Shown in pieces: positions 6,898 through 15,294 of a stretch of 64,000 nucleotides of DNA. Source of the stretch: Muribaculaceae bacterium (GTDB lineage Bacteria; Bacteroidota; Bacteroidia; Bacteroidales; Muribaculaceae); contig JAFSPZ010000010.1 of the NCBI GenBank assembly GCA_017451225.1, positions 1-64,000 on the forward strand. Direction: 5' to 3'. The position numbers and the translations under genes were made by a program. Under the pieces are notes generated by a model that was not told where the DNA came from, ran no database searches, and worked only from the letters and a program-made list of their open reading frames with translations. Numbering within the stretch: the first letter of the stretch is position 1; each line of letters starts with the position of its first letter.

Positions 6898-6929
6898 AAT
6901 GTTTCTCTGTATTATATTGTTATTAAAGG

Positions 6930-7832
6930 CTAAAACACTTGCGCCTTGAGCGCAAGACCAACCCTCTCATGAAGACCGAACAGCAGATTCATGACATGAA
7001 CTGCATTGCCGGCAGAGCCTTTTAGTAGAGCGTCAATAACCGATGTAATGTGCAGTCGTCCGTCTTTGACAGTGAGGTTGAGAAGGCATTTGTTAGTATT
7101 TATAACATCGGCATCTTCCACATTCTGGTCTACAACAAAGGTGAAGTTGTGGTCATCGTAGTACTCATTGTATAAATCTATTATACTCTCGATATTGGCT
7201 TGAGCCAACACATCAACATGAGCCACGAGTCCACGCGACGATGAACCACTTTCTTTCTTAATATTTATCTCGCCTAAGAAGTTGTTGTCAAAAGCCCTTG
7301 TTACAGCCAGAATCTCTTGCTTAATGGAATTGAGGCCTATGTCATTGTTAAAGCAGTTTTCGAAACACACAGTTACATCAACATCACCTTTGAGCAAGTT
7401 TTTATTTGCCAAAGGCACTATAGCCAGCAACACCGCCATAGCCTCGGCCGAAGGGATGAGTACATAGCCATAGCAATCATGAACCATAAACTTACGGTTT
7501 ATCTCACACAGACCATACATGCCACCACCCTCAACAAAGCCATAGCCACGTGACAATTCTATCACTCGCAACTTGTCGTTGTTATAGAGTGCCTCGTCAC
7601 AGAGCGGACTATCGTAAGAGTCACAGTTGAATATCAAATCCACATCATCGACTAGTGGCTCACTGAACTCGAGGTCGCACTCGCCAGTTAGTCCCTTGTG
7701 CATTCTCGACAGCTTACCATGCTCAGAGTGACTGCTCACCCATTTTATGCTGGCATCTGGATGATTAATCAGCAACCGCACCAGTTCACCAGCTATTATC
7801 GTTTCTCCTCCTGTAATTCCTATGTCAATCAT
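6930..7832 (-). CDS. ArgC-like protein lacking catalytic residues (probable pseudoenzyme)
   Basis: 300 residues homologous along their length to N-acetyl-gamma-glutamyl-phosphate reductase: GELVRLLINHP near the start, GLCEINR, and the C-terminal SVIDALLKGSAGNAVHVMNL, as in ArgC (LLKGASGQAVxNMNLM). The catalytic cysteine motif (NPGC..T in the family) is replaced by IPSAEAM near residue 127. The dinucleotide loop near the start is altered (GITGGETIIAGE). The segment that carries the active-site histidine (HQHxPEI in the family) is shortened and lacks it. It is therefore unlikely to reduce acylphosphates. It follows argR by 25 bases. Confidence 0.8.
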   Translation of the reverse strand: MIDIGITGGETIIAGELVRLLINHPDASIKWVSSHSEHGKLSRMHKGLTGECDLEFSEPLVDDVDLIFNCDSYDSPLCDEALYNNDKLRVIELSRGYGFVEGGGMYGLCEINRKFMVHDCYGYVLIPSAEAMAVLLAIVPLANKNLLKGDVDVTVCFENCFNNDIGLNSIKQEILAVTRAFDNNFLGEINIKKESGSSSRGLVAHVDVLAQANIESIIDLYNEYYDDHNFTFVVDQNVEDADVINTNKCLLNLTVKDGRLHITSVIDALLKGSAGNAVHVMNLLFGLHERVGLALKAQVF

Positions 7833-7857
7833 ATTGTTATAAAATGTTCTCTCTTAT

Positions 7858-8346
7858 TTATTCAGATAAATCAACTGGGACAAATCTTGAGAAGAACTTC
7901 AACGTTTCTTCATGGGAGAGGCCCTCTCTCATGATAGCAAACACTGTATCGGCACCTGCTATGGTTCCAAGAACCTCGCTCGAGTGGCTCATGTCGATGT
8001 CATAGGCGAGACCTGCAGCATAACCATTGCGCGTTTTTATCACAGCTATGTTTCCCGACAGCTTTATTGATATGAATCCCACTTGCTGGTGAGAAGTCAT
8101 GCTGTGTCGTCCACTCATGAGCATGCTGTCCTGCAGCCTATTGTTGTCGGGGATAATATACATATATCCACCGTCGTTGGTTGACACTTTGGTAATTTTC
8201 ATTGATTTGAGGTCTCTCGACAGTGTTGCCTGTGTCACCTCGCATCCATTATCCTTGAGCAACTGAGCCAGCTCGTTCTGGCTTCCGATACTGTTCTTCT
8301 TTACAAGACTCAATATCAATTGTAGGCGTTCTTTTTTGTTCTTCAT
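7858..8346 (-). CDS. argR: Arginine repressor
   Basis: 162 residues. The N-terminal winged helix (about 1-75) contains the family signature SQNELAQLLKDNGCEVTQAT followed by LSRDLKSMKITKV. The C-terminal oligomerisation and arginine-binding domain contains GTIAGADTVFAIMREG (GTIAGDDTI in the family). It represses arginine biosynthesis when arginine binds. In this window its only biosynthetic partner is the degenerate ArgC homologue downstream. A TATCTTTG element lies at 8413-8420 on the minus strand. The ATG at 8346 gives the usual family length. Confidence 0.92.
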   Translation of the reverse strand: MKNKKERLQLILSLVKKNSIGSQNELAQLLKDNGCEVTQATLSRDLKSMKITKVSTNDGGYMYIIPDNNRLQDSMLMSGRHSMTSHQQVGFISIKLSGNIAVIKTRNGYAAGLAYDIDMSHSSEVLGTIAGADTVFAIMREGLSHEETLKFFSRFVPVDLSE

Positions 8347-8412
8347 TTTTACAATTTGCTGATGTTGTTTAAAGTTTATGTTCTAATTGGGTTATATATT
8401 ACTTGTTTCGTG

Positions 8413-8420
8413 CAAAGATA
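8413..8420 (-). promoter_or_regulatory. Putative -7 element for argR (TATCTTTG)
   Basis: Minus-strand TATCTTTG about 67 bases upstream of the argR start. A -33 box at ideal spacing is not obvious. Confidence 0.4.
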
Positions 8421-8513
8421 TAATAAAAAAAAGACAATCACCTAATAAAAATAGAAAAAAGAAGTAAATTAATAGTATTTTTAGAAATGTTTATTTATTT
8501 TTCCTTCTTTATC

Positions 8514-8525
8514 GCAAACGTTTGC
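8514..8525. promoter_or_regulatory. Perfect palindrome, LacI-family-type operator
   Basis: GCAAACGTTTGC is a 12-base perfect palindrome with the central CG typical of LacI/GalR-family operators. It lies about 60 bases upstream of the amylase -7 element, with a weaker CTAAACGTTGAA about 20 bases further on. It suggests sugar-responsive control of the amylase by a regulator encoded elsewhere. Confidence 0.55.
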
Positions 8526-8581
8526 ATTTTAAATTATTGTGTTACTCTAAACGTTGAATTCTATTTTTTGCGAGAATTTCA

Positions 8582-8589
8582 TAATTTTG
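8582..8589 (+). promoter_or_regulatory. Promoter -7 element of the amylase gene (TAATTTTG)
   Basis: TAATTTTG lies 26 bases before the chosen start at 8616. It rules out the longer reading with start at 8487, which would begin upstream of the promoter. Confidence 0.55.
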
Positions 8590-8615
8590 CATGCATAAAT
8601 AAAACATTCTATCAC

Positions 8616-11600
8616 ATGAGGCACAAACCATTAGCAAAACAATTATTCTTCATGGCATTGATGGCATGCACTGCTCTGGCTGGATGGTGCGAGACTACTT
8701 TTGTGGGAGGTCGCACCGACTTCCGCGACGAGACCATATACTTTGCCATGACAACCAGATTCTATGACGGCGACAACAGCAACAACACCTACTGCTGGGA
8801 CGGCAACAGTGCAGGAAACGTTGCAAATCAAGACCCCGAATGGCGCGGCGACTTTAAAGGATTGATTGAGAAGCTCGATTACATCAAAGCATTAGGTTTT
8901 ACAGCTATCTGGATCACTCCTGTTGTTCAGAATGCTTCGGGCTACGACTACCATGGCTATCACGCCATGGACATGAGCCAGGTGGACAAGCGTCTTGAAA
9001 GCGACGACGTCAAGTTTCAGGACCTGATCGATGCAGCCCATGCTCGAGGCATGAAGGTGATTCTCGACATCGTAATAAACCACACCGGTAACTTTGGCGA
9101 GGAACACTTGTGCAAGCTCTTCAACCGTGACTACATCGTGCCTCAAAGCGACCTTAGCCAATGCATGGTGCCATACACCATATCTCAAGGCGGATTGCTC
9201 CAAGACAACTACAGCAACCTGGGTGGCAGCGCACAGTACAGCGACCGCCTTACCAAGATGAAGAACACCGACGGTGTCAACCATGACAGCCACAACCTGT
9301 GGCACCACTACGGCAATTTCAACTGGGACGAGCCCAACCGCTGGTGGGCACAGATTGCCGGCGACTGCGTTGACCTGAACACCGAAAACCCTCAGACCTA
9401 CAGCTACCTCATCGACTGCTATGGCGAGTTCATCAAGATGGGTGTTGATGGCTTCCGTATAGACACTGGCGGCCACATTTCAAGGCTTACATTCAATGCT
9501 GCTTTTGTGCCAGCTTTCAAGGCACTAGGCGAGCAGTACAAGAGCAAGCGACTTAACCAGTGTCCGTTTTATATGTTTGCCGAGGTGTGTGCACGTTTCA
9601 GCGATGTGACCTACCGCGGTCAGCCATCGCTCTCGCCATATTTCTATACCTGGCAAAGCGACAATTCACTGCTTAGCCAGTGGAACAATGACCCCACCTA
9701 CTGGGATGGTGTGGAAGTATATGAAAGCACCGACCCAGCCACTCTCGACAACCAAAAGCTGTGCCTTGCCGAGCACAATGCCAACCTGAGCGAGAGCGGC
9801 CAGCCACACAGCAACAACGCTTTGCTCGACGGCAACACCTATCACACACCCGACTACAATCAGGCAAGCGGCTTGAACGTCATCGACTTCACCGTTCACT
9901 GGAACTTTCAGAACGCGGGCCGTGTGTGGGGCGTGCTCGATAAGGACAACCTATATAACGACGCCACCTTCAACGTCAACTATGTGGAGAGCCACGACTA
10001 TGGTCCCGACAGCTTTAACCGTTTCAACGGCGGCACCGACCAGTGGGCCGAGAATCTCTCGCTCATGTTCACCATGCGTGGCATTCCTTGCCTGTTCCAG
10101 GGAGGTGAGATTGAGTTCCGCAAGGGTGTGCGCATCGATGAGGGCACCAACATCACCCTCAAAAACAGCGGACGAGCCTACTATGGCGGATACCTCAAGG
10201 GAGATGTGACAGCTACCGACTTTGGAGAGTACAGCAATGCCACCGGAAATGTTGCGGCCACACTGAGCCGCCCGCTAGTGAAACACTTACAGCGATTGAA
10301 CAAGATTCGCGCTGCTGTGCCTGCCTTGCGCAAGGGACAATACACCAAGGCTGGATGTTCATCCAACGGCGGTTATGCCTTCAAGCGCCGATACACCAGT
10401 GGCGACATCGACAGCTATGCACTCATTGCCCTCAATGCCGGCGCCACATTCAGCAATGTTCTCAACGGCACCTACACCGACGTCGTTACCGGCAACTCTA
10501 TTACAGTGACCAATGGCACCCTCACCACCCCATCGTTCAGCGGCAAGGGAAACTTGCGCATTTATGTGCTAAACGGCCCTGGCAAGGTGGGTGACGACGG
10601 GCCATACCTTTACACTACCAACAAAGTGACTCCCACGCAGCTCACCTACGACGGCACCGAGGAAGAAGGCGACCCCAACACAACCTATGTGAGCGGTGGC
10701 GGCAGCAGTGGCGGCGTAGACATCGATGACCTTGAAGTCTACACTCCCACCATAGGCGACGACGAGCTTAGTGTCTTCTATGAGGCTTCGGCTCCCACCA
10801 TTGTCACTTGCTGGGTGTGGAACAACAGCACCAACTTCACAGGCGGCAGCTGGCCCGGCAAGAATGCCACTTTGATGGGAAAGACCGAGGATGGCTTACA
10901 TGTGATTTATAAATGGACCTACGACGGCGAGTTCCCAGCCAGCAACATGCCCACAGGGCTCATCTTCAGCCAGAGTGGCAGCAACCAAACTGCCAACTTG
11001 CAGTTTGTGAACCACGGCTACTACATCAATGGTGTGTATGACCACACCATTACCGAGCATGAAGTCGTTGACCCGAGTGTTGCCACATTGAGTGTAGACA
11101 AAGAGAGCGGCGAGTATATAGACGAAGTGACTGTTACCGTCACCTCTTCGTTCTCCAACGCCACCATCGTCTATACAACCGACGGAACTGCACCCACTGC
11201 ATCGAGCCAGCGCGCCACCGGCACTCTCACGCTCACATTCAACACCACGACTACCCTGCGCGCCGGTGTTCTCCACAACGGAGTAGTGAAGAACACAATC
11301 ACGCGCACCTACAAGATTCGCTCAAGCCATGCCCAGAAGCTACATGCCTATTTCATTGCACCTTCATCATGGACCAACACCATCTACTGCTGGGCATGGA
11401 ACGCACAGCAGGGCAACCACAACTACACCGGCGGCACCTGGCCTGGAGCGGCTTGTAACCTTGTGGGAAGCAAGCTCTACAATGGCCTTGACATCTGGGA
11501 GTGGGACGGAGGAGCCATTGACGACAACTTGCCCACAGGCATCATCTTCAGCAATCATGGTAGTCCGCAAACCGCCGACTTCTCGTTCGTCAATGGGGCC

Positions 11601-11804
11601 TACTACAATCAGAACGGCCTTGTAACGCTTACAACTGGCGATGTCAACTTTGATGGAACAGTGAGCAGCACCGATGTCACAATACTGTACAACCTGCTCT
11701 TGGGCAACGACGACACCTATGCATTCCACGCCGATGTAGATGGCGACGGAGTTGTCACTGCTACCGACATCACCGTTATCTACAACATTCTCTTGGGCAA
11801 TTAG
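8616..11804 (+). CDS. Secreted GH13 alpha-amylase with two starch-binding modules and a dockerin-like tail
   Basis: About 1062 residues. A signal peptide (LFFMALMACTALAGWCE) leads into a GH13 barrel with the family motifs DIVINH (about 150), GFRIDTGGH (nucleophile Asp about 280), FAEV (acid Glu about 320) and VESHD (about 458). It then has two copies of a CBM26-like starch-binding module with the signature NFTGGSWPG or NYTGGTWPG (about 730-820 and 907-1000), with a chitobiase-C-terminal-like beta domain between them (VYTTDGTAPT). The last 55 residues form a dockerin-like pair of calcium loops (GDVNFDGTVSS and DVDGDGVVTATD). It should cleave alpha-1,4 glucans outside the cell. The start follows from the promoter and the signal peptide. 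Confidence 0.9.
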   Translation: MRHKPLAKQLFFMALMACTALAGWCETTFVGGRTDFRDETIYFAMTTRFYDGDNSNNTYCWDGNSAGNVANQDPEWRGDFKGLIEKLDYIKALGFTAIWITPVVQNASGYDYHGYHAMDMSQVDKRLESDDVKFQDLIDAAHARGMKVILDIVINHTGNFGEEHLCKLFNRDYIVPQSDLSQCMVPYTISQGGLLQDNYSNLGGSAQYSDRLTKMKNTDGVNHDSHNLWHHYGNFNWDEPNRWWAQIAGDCVDLNTENPQTYSYLIDCYGEFIKMGVDGFRIDTGGHISRLTFNAAFVPAFKALGEQYKSKRLNQCPFYMFAEVCARFSDVTYRGQPSLSPYFYTWQSDNSLLSQWNNDPTYWDGVEVYESTDPATLDNQKLCLAEHNANLSESGQPHSNNALLDGNTYHTPDYNQASGLNVIDFTVHWNFQNAGRVWGVLDKDNLYNDATFNVNYVESHDYGPDSFNRFNGGTDQWAENLSLMFTMRGIPCLFQGGEIEFRKGVRIDEGTNITLKNSGRAYYGGYLKGDVTATDFGEYSNATGNVAATLSRPLVKHLQRLNKIRAAVPALRKGQYTKAGCSSNGGYAFKRRYTSGDIDSYALIALNAGATFSNVLNGTYTDVVTGNSITVTNGTLTTPSFSGKGNLRIYVLNGPGKVGDDGPYLYTTNKVTPTQLTYDGTEEEGDPNTTYVSGGGSSGGVDIDDLEVYTPTIGDDELSVFYEASAPTIVTCWVWNNSTNFTGGSWPGKNATLMGKTEDGLHVIYKWTYDGEFPASNMPTGLIFSQSGSNQTANLQFVNHGYYINGVYDHTITEHEVVDPSVATLSVDKESGEYIDEVTVTVTSSFSNATIVYTTDGTAPTASSQRATGTLTLTFNTTTTLRAGVLHNGVVKNTITRTYKIRSSHAQKLHAYFIAPSSWTNTIYCWAWNAQQGNHNYTGGTWPGAACNLVGSKLYNGLDIWEWDGGAIDDNLPTGIIFSNHGSPQTADFSFVNGAYYNQNGLVTLTTGDVNFDGTVSSTDVTILYNLLLGNDDTYAFHADVDGDGVVTATDITVIYNILLGN

Positions 11805-11847
11805 AAAAAAATGGGCAAAATTATTGCATTCTACACTTACTTTTTAC

Positions 11848-11855
11848 TATATTTG
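11848..11855 (+). promoter_or_regulatory. Promoter of the starch-binding protein gene (TATATTTG)
   Basis: TATATTTG with TTG at 11824-11826, 21 bases upstream. The gene therefore has its own promoter although it follows the amylase closely. Confidence 0.55.
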
Positions 11856-11909
11856 CAAATCACGAGAAAATCAACTAAATGTTTAACCATAAAATTATTA
11901 TTCTATCAC

Positions 11910-12842
11910 ATGAAGAAAATAACTACTCTTTTACTCTCTCTTGCATTTGTAGCCATTTGCGCAAATGCTACTGTAACTGTAAATGTGCGCACCGCCAATG
12001 GTGATGCACCTTACATCTATGCGTGGGTGGGCGATCCCATTAACGGCGCATGGCCTGGCACTCAAATGGATGAGACTCAGACTAGCGTCACCCCCGACGG
12101 TCTAGTGTGGCTCACTCAGGAGTTTGACTACGATGCCATCAACATCGTGTTGAACGATGGTGGCATCGACGGTGAAGATCCATTCGTTAAAACCCCCGAT
12201 ATACTTGGTGTCACAGGCACAGTATACTTCACCTTTGATACAGAGGAAGGCGATTTTGAAGATGTAACTGGCAACTACGTTGAGATTCACGAGTTTGACC
12301 CCAGCACTCTACCTAGCACGGTAGTGTATGTCGAGGGCAAGGAGTTTGCCTATTTTGTCGCTCCCACCACTTGGACCAAGTGCGACGTGTGGGTGTGGAG
12401 CAATCCCACAGGCACCAACTTCACCCAGAGCGGCTCATGGCCCGGCGACCCCATCAACCTGGTGGGCAACACTACCGATGGAGAACCTGTTTTCCAATGG
12501 ATTGGCGCTGACATCGTTGAGAGTGACCGACCTTCGCACATCATCTTCAACAACACCAGCGGCACTCAGACTGCCGACCTTGAGTATGTACCTGGCGGTG
12601 TTTACAACCTTGCCGGCAAGCTGCTCTACACTGTAGAGCCACCTACCGTGAATCCAGCAATTCCTGGCGACGTTAACAACGACGGCCTGGTTTCCAGCGT
12701 CGACGTGACAGCGCTCTACAACTACCTTCTTAACGGCGACGATAGTGCGATTATCAACGGAGACCAGGATGGCGACTGCATCATCTCATCGGTTGATATC
12801 ACCATCATCTACAACATTCTACTGGGCAGCGGAGCTCAATAA
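11910..12842 (+). CDS. Secreted starch-binding protein with dockerin-like tail, no catalytic domain
   Basis: 310 residues from the ATG at 11910, which gives a clean signal peptide (MKKITTLLLSLAFVAICANA). The first domain (about 20-125) has the AWPGTQM motif of CBM26-like modules. The second (about 145-245) matches the amylase modules (VWVWSNPTG, SGSWPGDP, HIIFNNTSGTQTADL). The tail has two dockerin-like loops (GDVNNDGLVSSVDVTALYN and GDQDGDCIISSVDITIIYN). With no enzyme part, it probably holds starch near the amylase or the cell surface. The shared tail and modules suggest the two proteins work together. Confidence 0.85.
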   Translation: MKKITTLLLSLAFVAICANATVTVNVRTANGDAPYIYAWVGDPINGAWPGTQMDETQTSVTPDGLVWLTQEFDYDAINIVLNDGGIDGEDPFVKTPDILGVTGTVYFTFDTEEGDFEDVTGNYVEIHEFDPSTLPSTVVYVEGKEFAYFVAPTTWTKCDVWVWSNPTGTNFTQSGSWPGDPINLVGNTTDGEPVFQWIGADIVESDRPSHIIFNNTSGTQTADLEYVPGGVYNLAGKLLYTVEPPTVNPAIPGDVNNDGLVSSVDVTALYNYLLNGDDSAIINGDQDGDCIISSVDITIIYNILLGSGAQ

Positions 12843-12874
12843 ACCCAGTATTTTATTAAAAAACAGCATCATCA

Positions 12875-12906
12875 AGGGCGTGCTTTGTGGCACGCCCTTG
12901 TATTTT
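12875..12906 (+). terminator. Rho-independent terminator after the starch genes
   Basis: Perfect 10-base stem AAGGGCGTGC / GCACGCCCTT with a 6-base loop, followed by GTATTTT. Confidence 0.75.
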
Positions 12907-13057
12907 CATCGTGGTTCATACAAATCTTTTATTCACAATGCTATTAATGACGCTTTCAATCAAAAAACAAAGGGTTAAACAAACAACAATTCTATAAAAA
13001 TAACACAAAAATCATATATTTTTCGTTATAAATTGTTGTAATTTCAGATTTTTTTCT

Positions 13058-13065
13058 TACATTTG
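13058..13065 (+). promoter_or_regulatory. Promoter of the Lrp/AsnC gene (TACATTTG)
   Basis: TACATTTG with TTG at 13036-13038, 19 bases upstream. The leader is about 90 bases long. Confidence 0.6.
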
Positions 13066-13160
13066 CAAAGATTTTTGACACAGCCTTACCCATTTAAGGT
13101 AGTGGCTGGATATTAATTAAATGAAGTTATTATTATTAACCATTTATAAATAAGCACATT

Positions 13161-13637
13161 ATGGCTACACCAAAATTAGACGATCTCGATTATCAAATTC
13201 TTAACATGCTATCGAGCGATGCACGTAAACCTTATCTTGAGATAGCCCGCGAGTGCAATGTATCGGGGGCTGCGATTCATCAACGCATCCAGAAGCTTAA
13301 CGCCATGGGAGTGATTAAAGGGTCGATTTCTCTCATCAATCCTGTGACTGTTGGCTATGAGACATGCGCCTATGTGGGTATTTTCTTGAACGACTCTTCA
13401 AAATTTGAAAGCGTTGTTGAACACCTTAAAGAACTTCCCGAAGTTGTTGAATGCTACTTTACTACAGGAAAATATGACATGTTTGTAAAGCTATATGCCC
13501 ACAACAACGACCACCTGCTCAAGCTCATCCACGACAAGTTCCTGCAACTGGGCCTGGGCCGTACCGAGACACTGATAACCTTTAAGGAAGTGTTCAAGCG
13601 TCAAATACCCATCAAAAAGATAGAAAAGAAGAAATAA
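13161..13637 (+). CDS. Lrp/AsnC-family transcriptional regulator
   Basis: 158 residues. The N-terminal HTH (LDDLDYQILNMLSSDARKPY, then EIARECNVSGAAIHQRIQKL) is typical of AsnC/Lrp. The C-terminal RAM ligand-binding domain (about 70-150) has VECYFTTGKYDMFVKLYA, matching the family pattern with the GxxD motif. It probably senses an amino acid and binds DNA as a dimer or octamer. The inositol-phosphatase-family gene follows after 9 bases and is likely cotranscribed. The target is unknown. Confidence 0.9.
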   Translation: MATPKLDDLDYQILNMLSSDARKPYLEIARECNVSGAAIHQRIQKLNAMGVIKGSISLINPVTVGYETCAYVGIFLNDSSKFESVVEHLKELPEVVECYFTTGKYDMFVKLYAHNNDHLLKLIHDKFLQLGLGRTETLITFKEVFKRQIPIKKIEKKK

Positions 13638-13646
13638 AGATTCTGC

Positions 13647-14420
13647 ATGACAAGTTTGAATGCTATCCTCAATCACGCTATGACAATGGCGAGAGAGGCG
13701 GGTGAAGTGCAGCTCAAGCTATTCCGCTCGCAAGAGCTTGAAATAGCAACCAAGCAAAACGACTTTGATGTCGTTACAGCCGCCGACAAAGCCAGCGAAA
13801 AAATCATAGTCGAGAGCATAAACAAGAACTATCCCGACCACTCGGTTCTTACCGAGGAGTCGGGATTATCTTTGAGAGGCAACGGTGAGTGGCAGTGGGT
13901 CATCGACCCGCTCGACGGCACAACCAACTACAGTGCCGGCTTGCCATGGTTCAACGTGGCAATAGGCATCAAGCACATGGGGGAGACAGTAGCTGGTGTG
14001 GTCTATGCCCCACGGCTAGGAGAAATGTTTGCTGCGACACTGGGTGGTGGAGCTACCCTGAACGGCAATCCCATAAAGCCAAGCCTCACTCCCACGCTGT
14101 CGAAGGCTGTGGTGTCGACCGGCTTCCCCTATGACAAAGCCACCAACCCCGACAACAATCTCGACAACTTCAAGCAAATAATGCCCGTTGTGCGAGGTTT
14201 GAGACGCATGGGGTCGGCTGCTCTCGACATCTGCTATGTAGCAGCTGGCTTTCTCGATGCCTACTGGGAGCTGAACCTCCATGAGTGGGACGTGTGTGCA
14301 GCAATGCTTATAGCCCACGAGGCTGGCGCCGTCGCACATCGCTTCAGGCCCGACCGCAACTGGTGTATCATGGCATCAAACGTGCCCCTGGCATCACAGC
14401 TCAAGGACATCATAAAATAA
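13647..14420 (+). CDS. Inositol-monophosphatase-family phosphatase
   Basis: 257 residues with the complete metal-dependent sugar-phosphatase signature: EESG (about 72), WVIDPLDGTTNY (about 88-100) and the C-terminal HEWDVCAAMLIAHEAGA. These provide the Mg2+ ligands (Glu, Asp, Asp, Asp). The family hydrolyses inositol monophosphate or related phosphates, and bacterial members (SuhB) also act on other sugar phosphates; the substrate here cannot be told from sequence. Cytosolic, no signal peptide. Downstream of and probably cotranscribed with the Lrp-type regulator. Confidence 0.88.
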   Translation: MTSLNAILNHAMTMAREAGEVQLKLFRSQELEIATKQNDFDVVTAADKASEKIIVESINKNYPDHSVLTEESGLSLRGNGEWQWVIDPLDGTTNYSAGLPWFNVAIGIKHMGETVAGVVYAPRLGEMFAATLGGGATLNGNPIKPSLTPTLSKAVVSTGFPYDKATNPDNNLDNFKQIMPVVRGLRRMGSAALDICYVAAGFLDAYWELNLHEWDVCAAMLIAHEAGAVAHRFRPDRNWCIMASNVPLASQLKDIIK

Positions 14421-14456
14421 AAGAAAAATAGGCTTGAAATAAACTTCGGGATTATA

Positions 14457-15140
14457 TCACTTAGAGCCCAACAGGGTGTTATATACAATGGTGATATCAC
14501 CCGATGTGATAAAGCCATCGCCATCCTGGTCTCCATTGGCAATGCCACTGGAATCATTATTGAGCAGGTAGTTATATAGTACTGTAACGTCGGCACTGGT
14601 CACCATTCCATCACCATCGGCATCCCCAACTACAATACCCGATGACAGGCTTTCAACTATGACTTCGCGTATTGCGAGAGCGCTATTAAGGTTGGCGTCC
14701 CTGCATGATAACTGCAATTTGAAATTAGTAGCTTCAATATCGCACAAATCCATCGTCACAGTAAAGGTCCTGTGTTCCTGGGCATCCTCAAACTTATAAA
14801 AGACGCTTGTCAATTCATTGCCATTAGCATCAATGAGGGTGAAAGTTGGCGAACCCTGCGTGGGATTATAGGAGGAAGCATTAATATTTGAATGAGTCTT
14901 CACGCTAATGGAAATCGAGTCAGCACCACCGCTATCCATAAGAGGAGAAGTTAGGCAATAATCCCCGTAAAGGTTAATCTTATTACTCATAATATTACTA
15001 CTTGACAAGGGCACTGTATTTCTATTATATACCCAACCGTCGAAATGAGTGTTGTCAAACAAGGCTATTGTGTCAACAACATTGGCCTGCGCGGCAAAAA
15101 CCGAGGTCACGAGAAAGAGGATTAAGGCGTACTTTTTCAT
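14457..15140 (-). CDS. Small secreted protein with dockerin-like tail
   Basis: 227 residues from the ATG at 15140, which yields a signal peptide (MKKYALILFLVTSVFAAQAN). The mature part (about 20-165) is beta-rich and looks like a jelly-roll or carbohydrate-binding sandwich (FDNTHFDGWVYNRNT near the start). The last 60 residues are a dockerin-like pair (GDADGDGMVTSADVTVLYN and GDQDGDGFITSGDITIVYN). No catalytic motif is seen. It converges with the phosphatase gene and has its own promoter (15174-15181). An upstream extension of the ORF crosses that promoter and is rejected. Confidence 0.75.
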   Translation of the reverse strand: MKKYALILFLVTSVFAAQANVVDTIALFDNTHFDGWVYNRNTVPLSSSNIMSNKINLYGDYCLTSPLMDSGGADSISISVKTHSNINASSYNPTQGSPTFTLIDANGNELTSVFYKFEDAQEHRTFTVTMDLCDIEATNFKLQLSCRDANLNSALAIREVIVESLSSGIVVGDADGDGMVTSADVTVLYNYLLNNDSSGIANGDQDGDGFITSGDITIVYNTLLGSK

Positions 15141-15173
15141 TGATGCGCGTATTAAAAAAGTTATTGAATGACG

Positions 15174-15181
15174 CAAAATTA
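15174..15181 (-). promoter_or_regulatory. Promoter of the small dockerin protein (TAATTTTG)
   Basis: Minus-strand TAATTTTG with TTTG at 15202-15205, 20 bases upstream. It is divergent from the mltG promoter 80 bases away. Confidence 0.6.
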
Positions 15182-15259
15182 CCATTTCTAAAATAATTAT
15201 GCAAATCATGCTAATGTTTTTTCCTGTTTGCCCGGTTTGTTTATTTGGATTGAGTTGCT

Positions 15260-15267
15260 TACCTTTG
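15260..15267 (+). promoter_or_regulatory. Promoter of mltG (TACCTTTG)
   Basis: TACCTTTG with TTTG at 15236-15239, 20 bases upstream, 27 bases before the ATG. Confidence 0.65.
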
Positions 15268-15294
15268 CACACGAGTTTTTAATATCGCAAGAAA

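Noticed and set aside
8487..8615. Extended N-terminus of the amylase
   Set aside because: It would start upstream of the -7 element and destroy the signal peptide position; the ATG at 8616 gives a clean signal peptide.
11805..11909. Start of the starch-binding protein at 11811
   Set aside because: That reading covers the TATATTTG promoter and adds a hydrophobic stretch ahead of a perfectly normal signal peptide starting at 11910.
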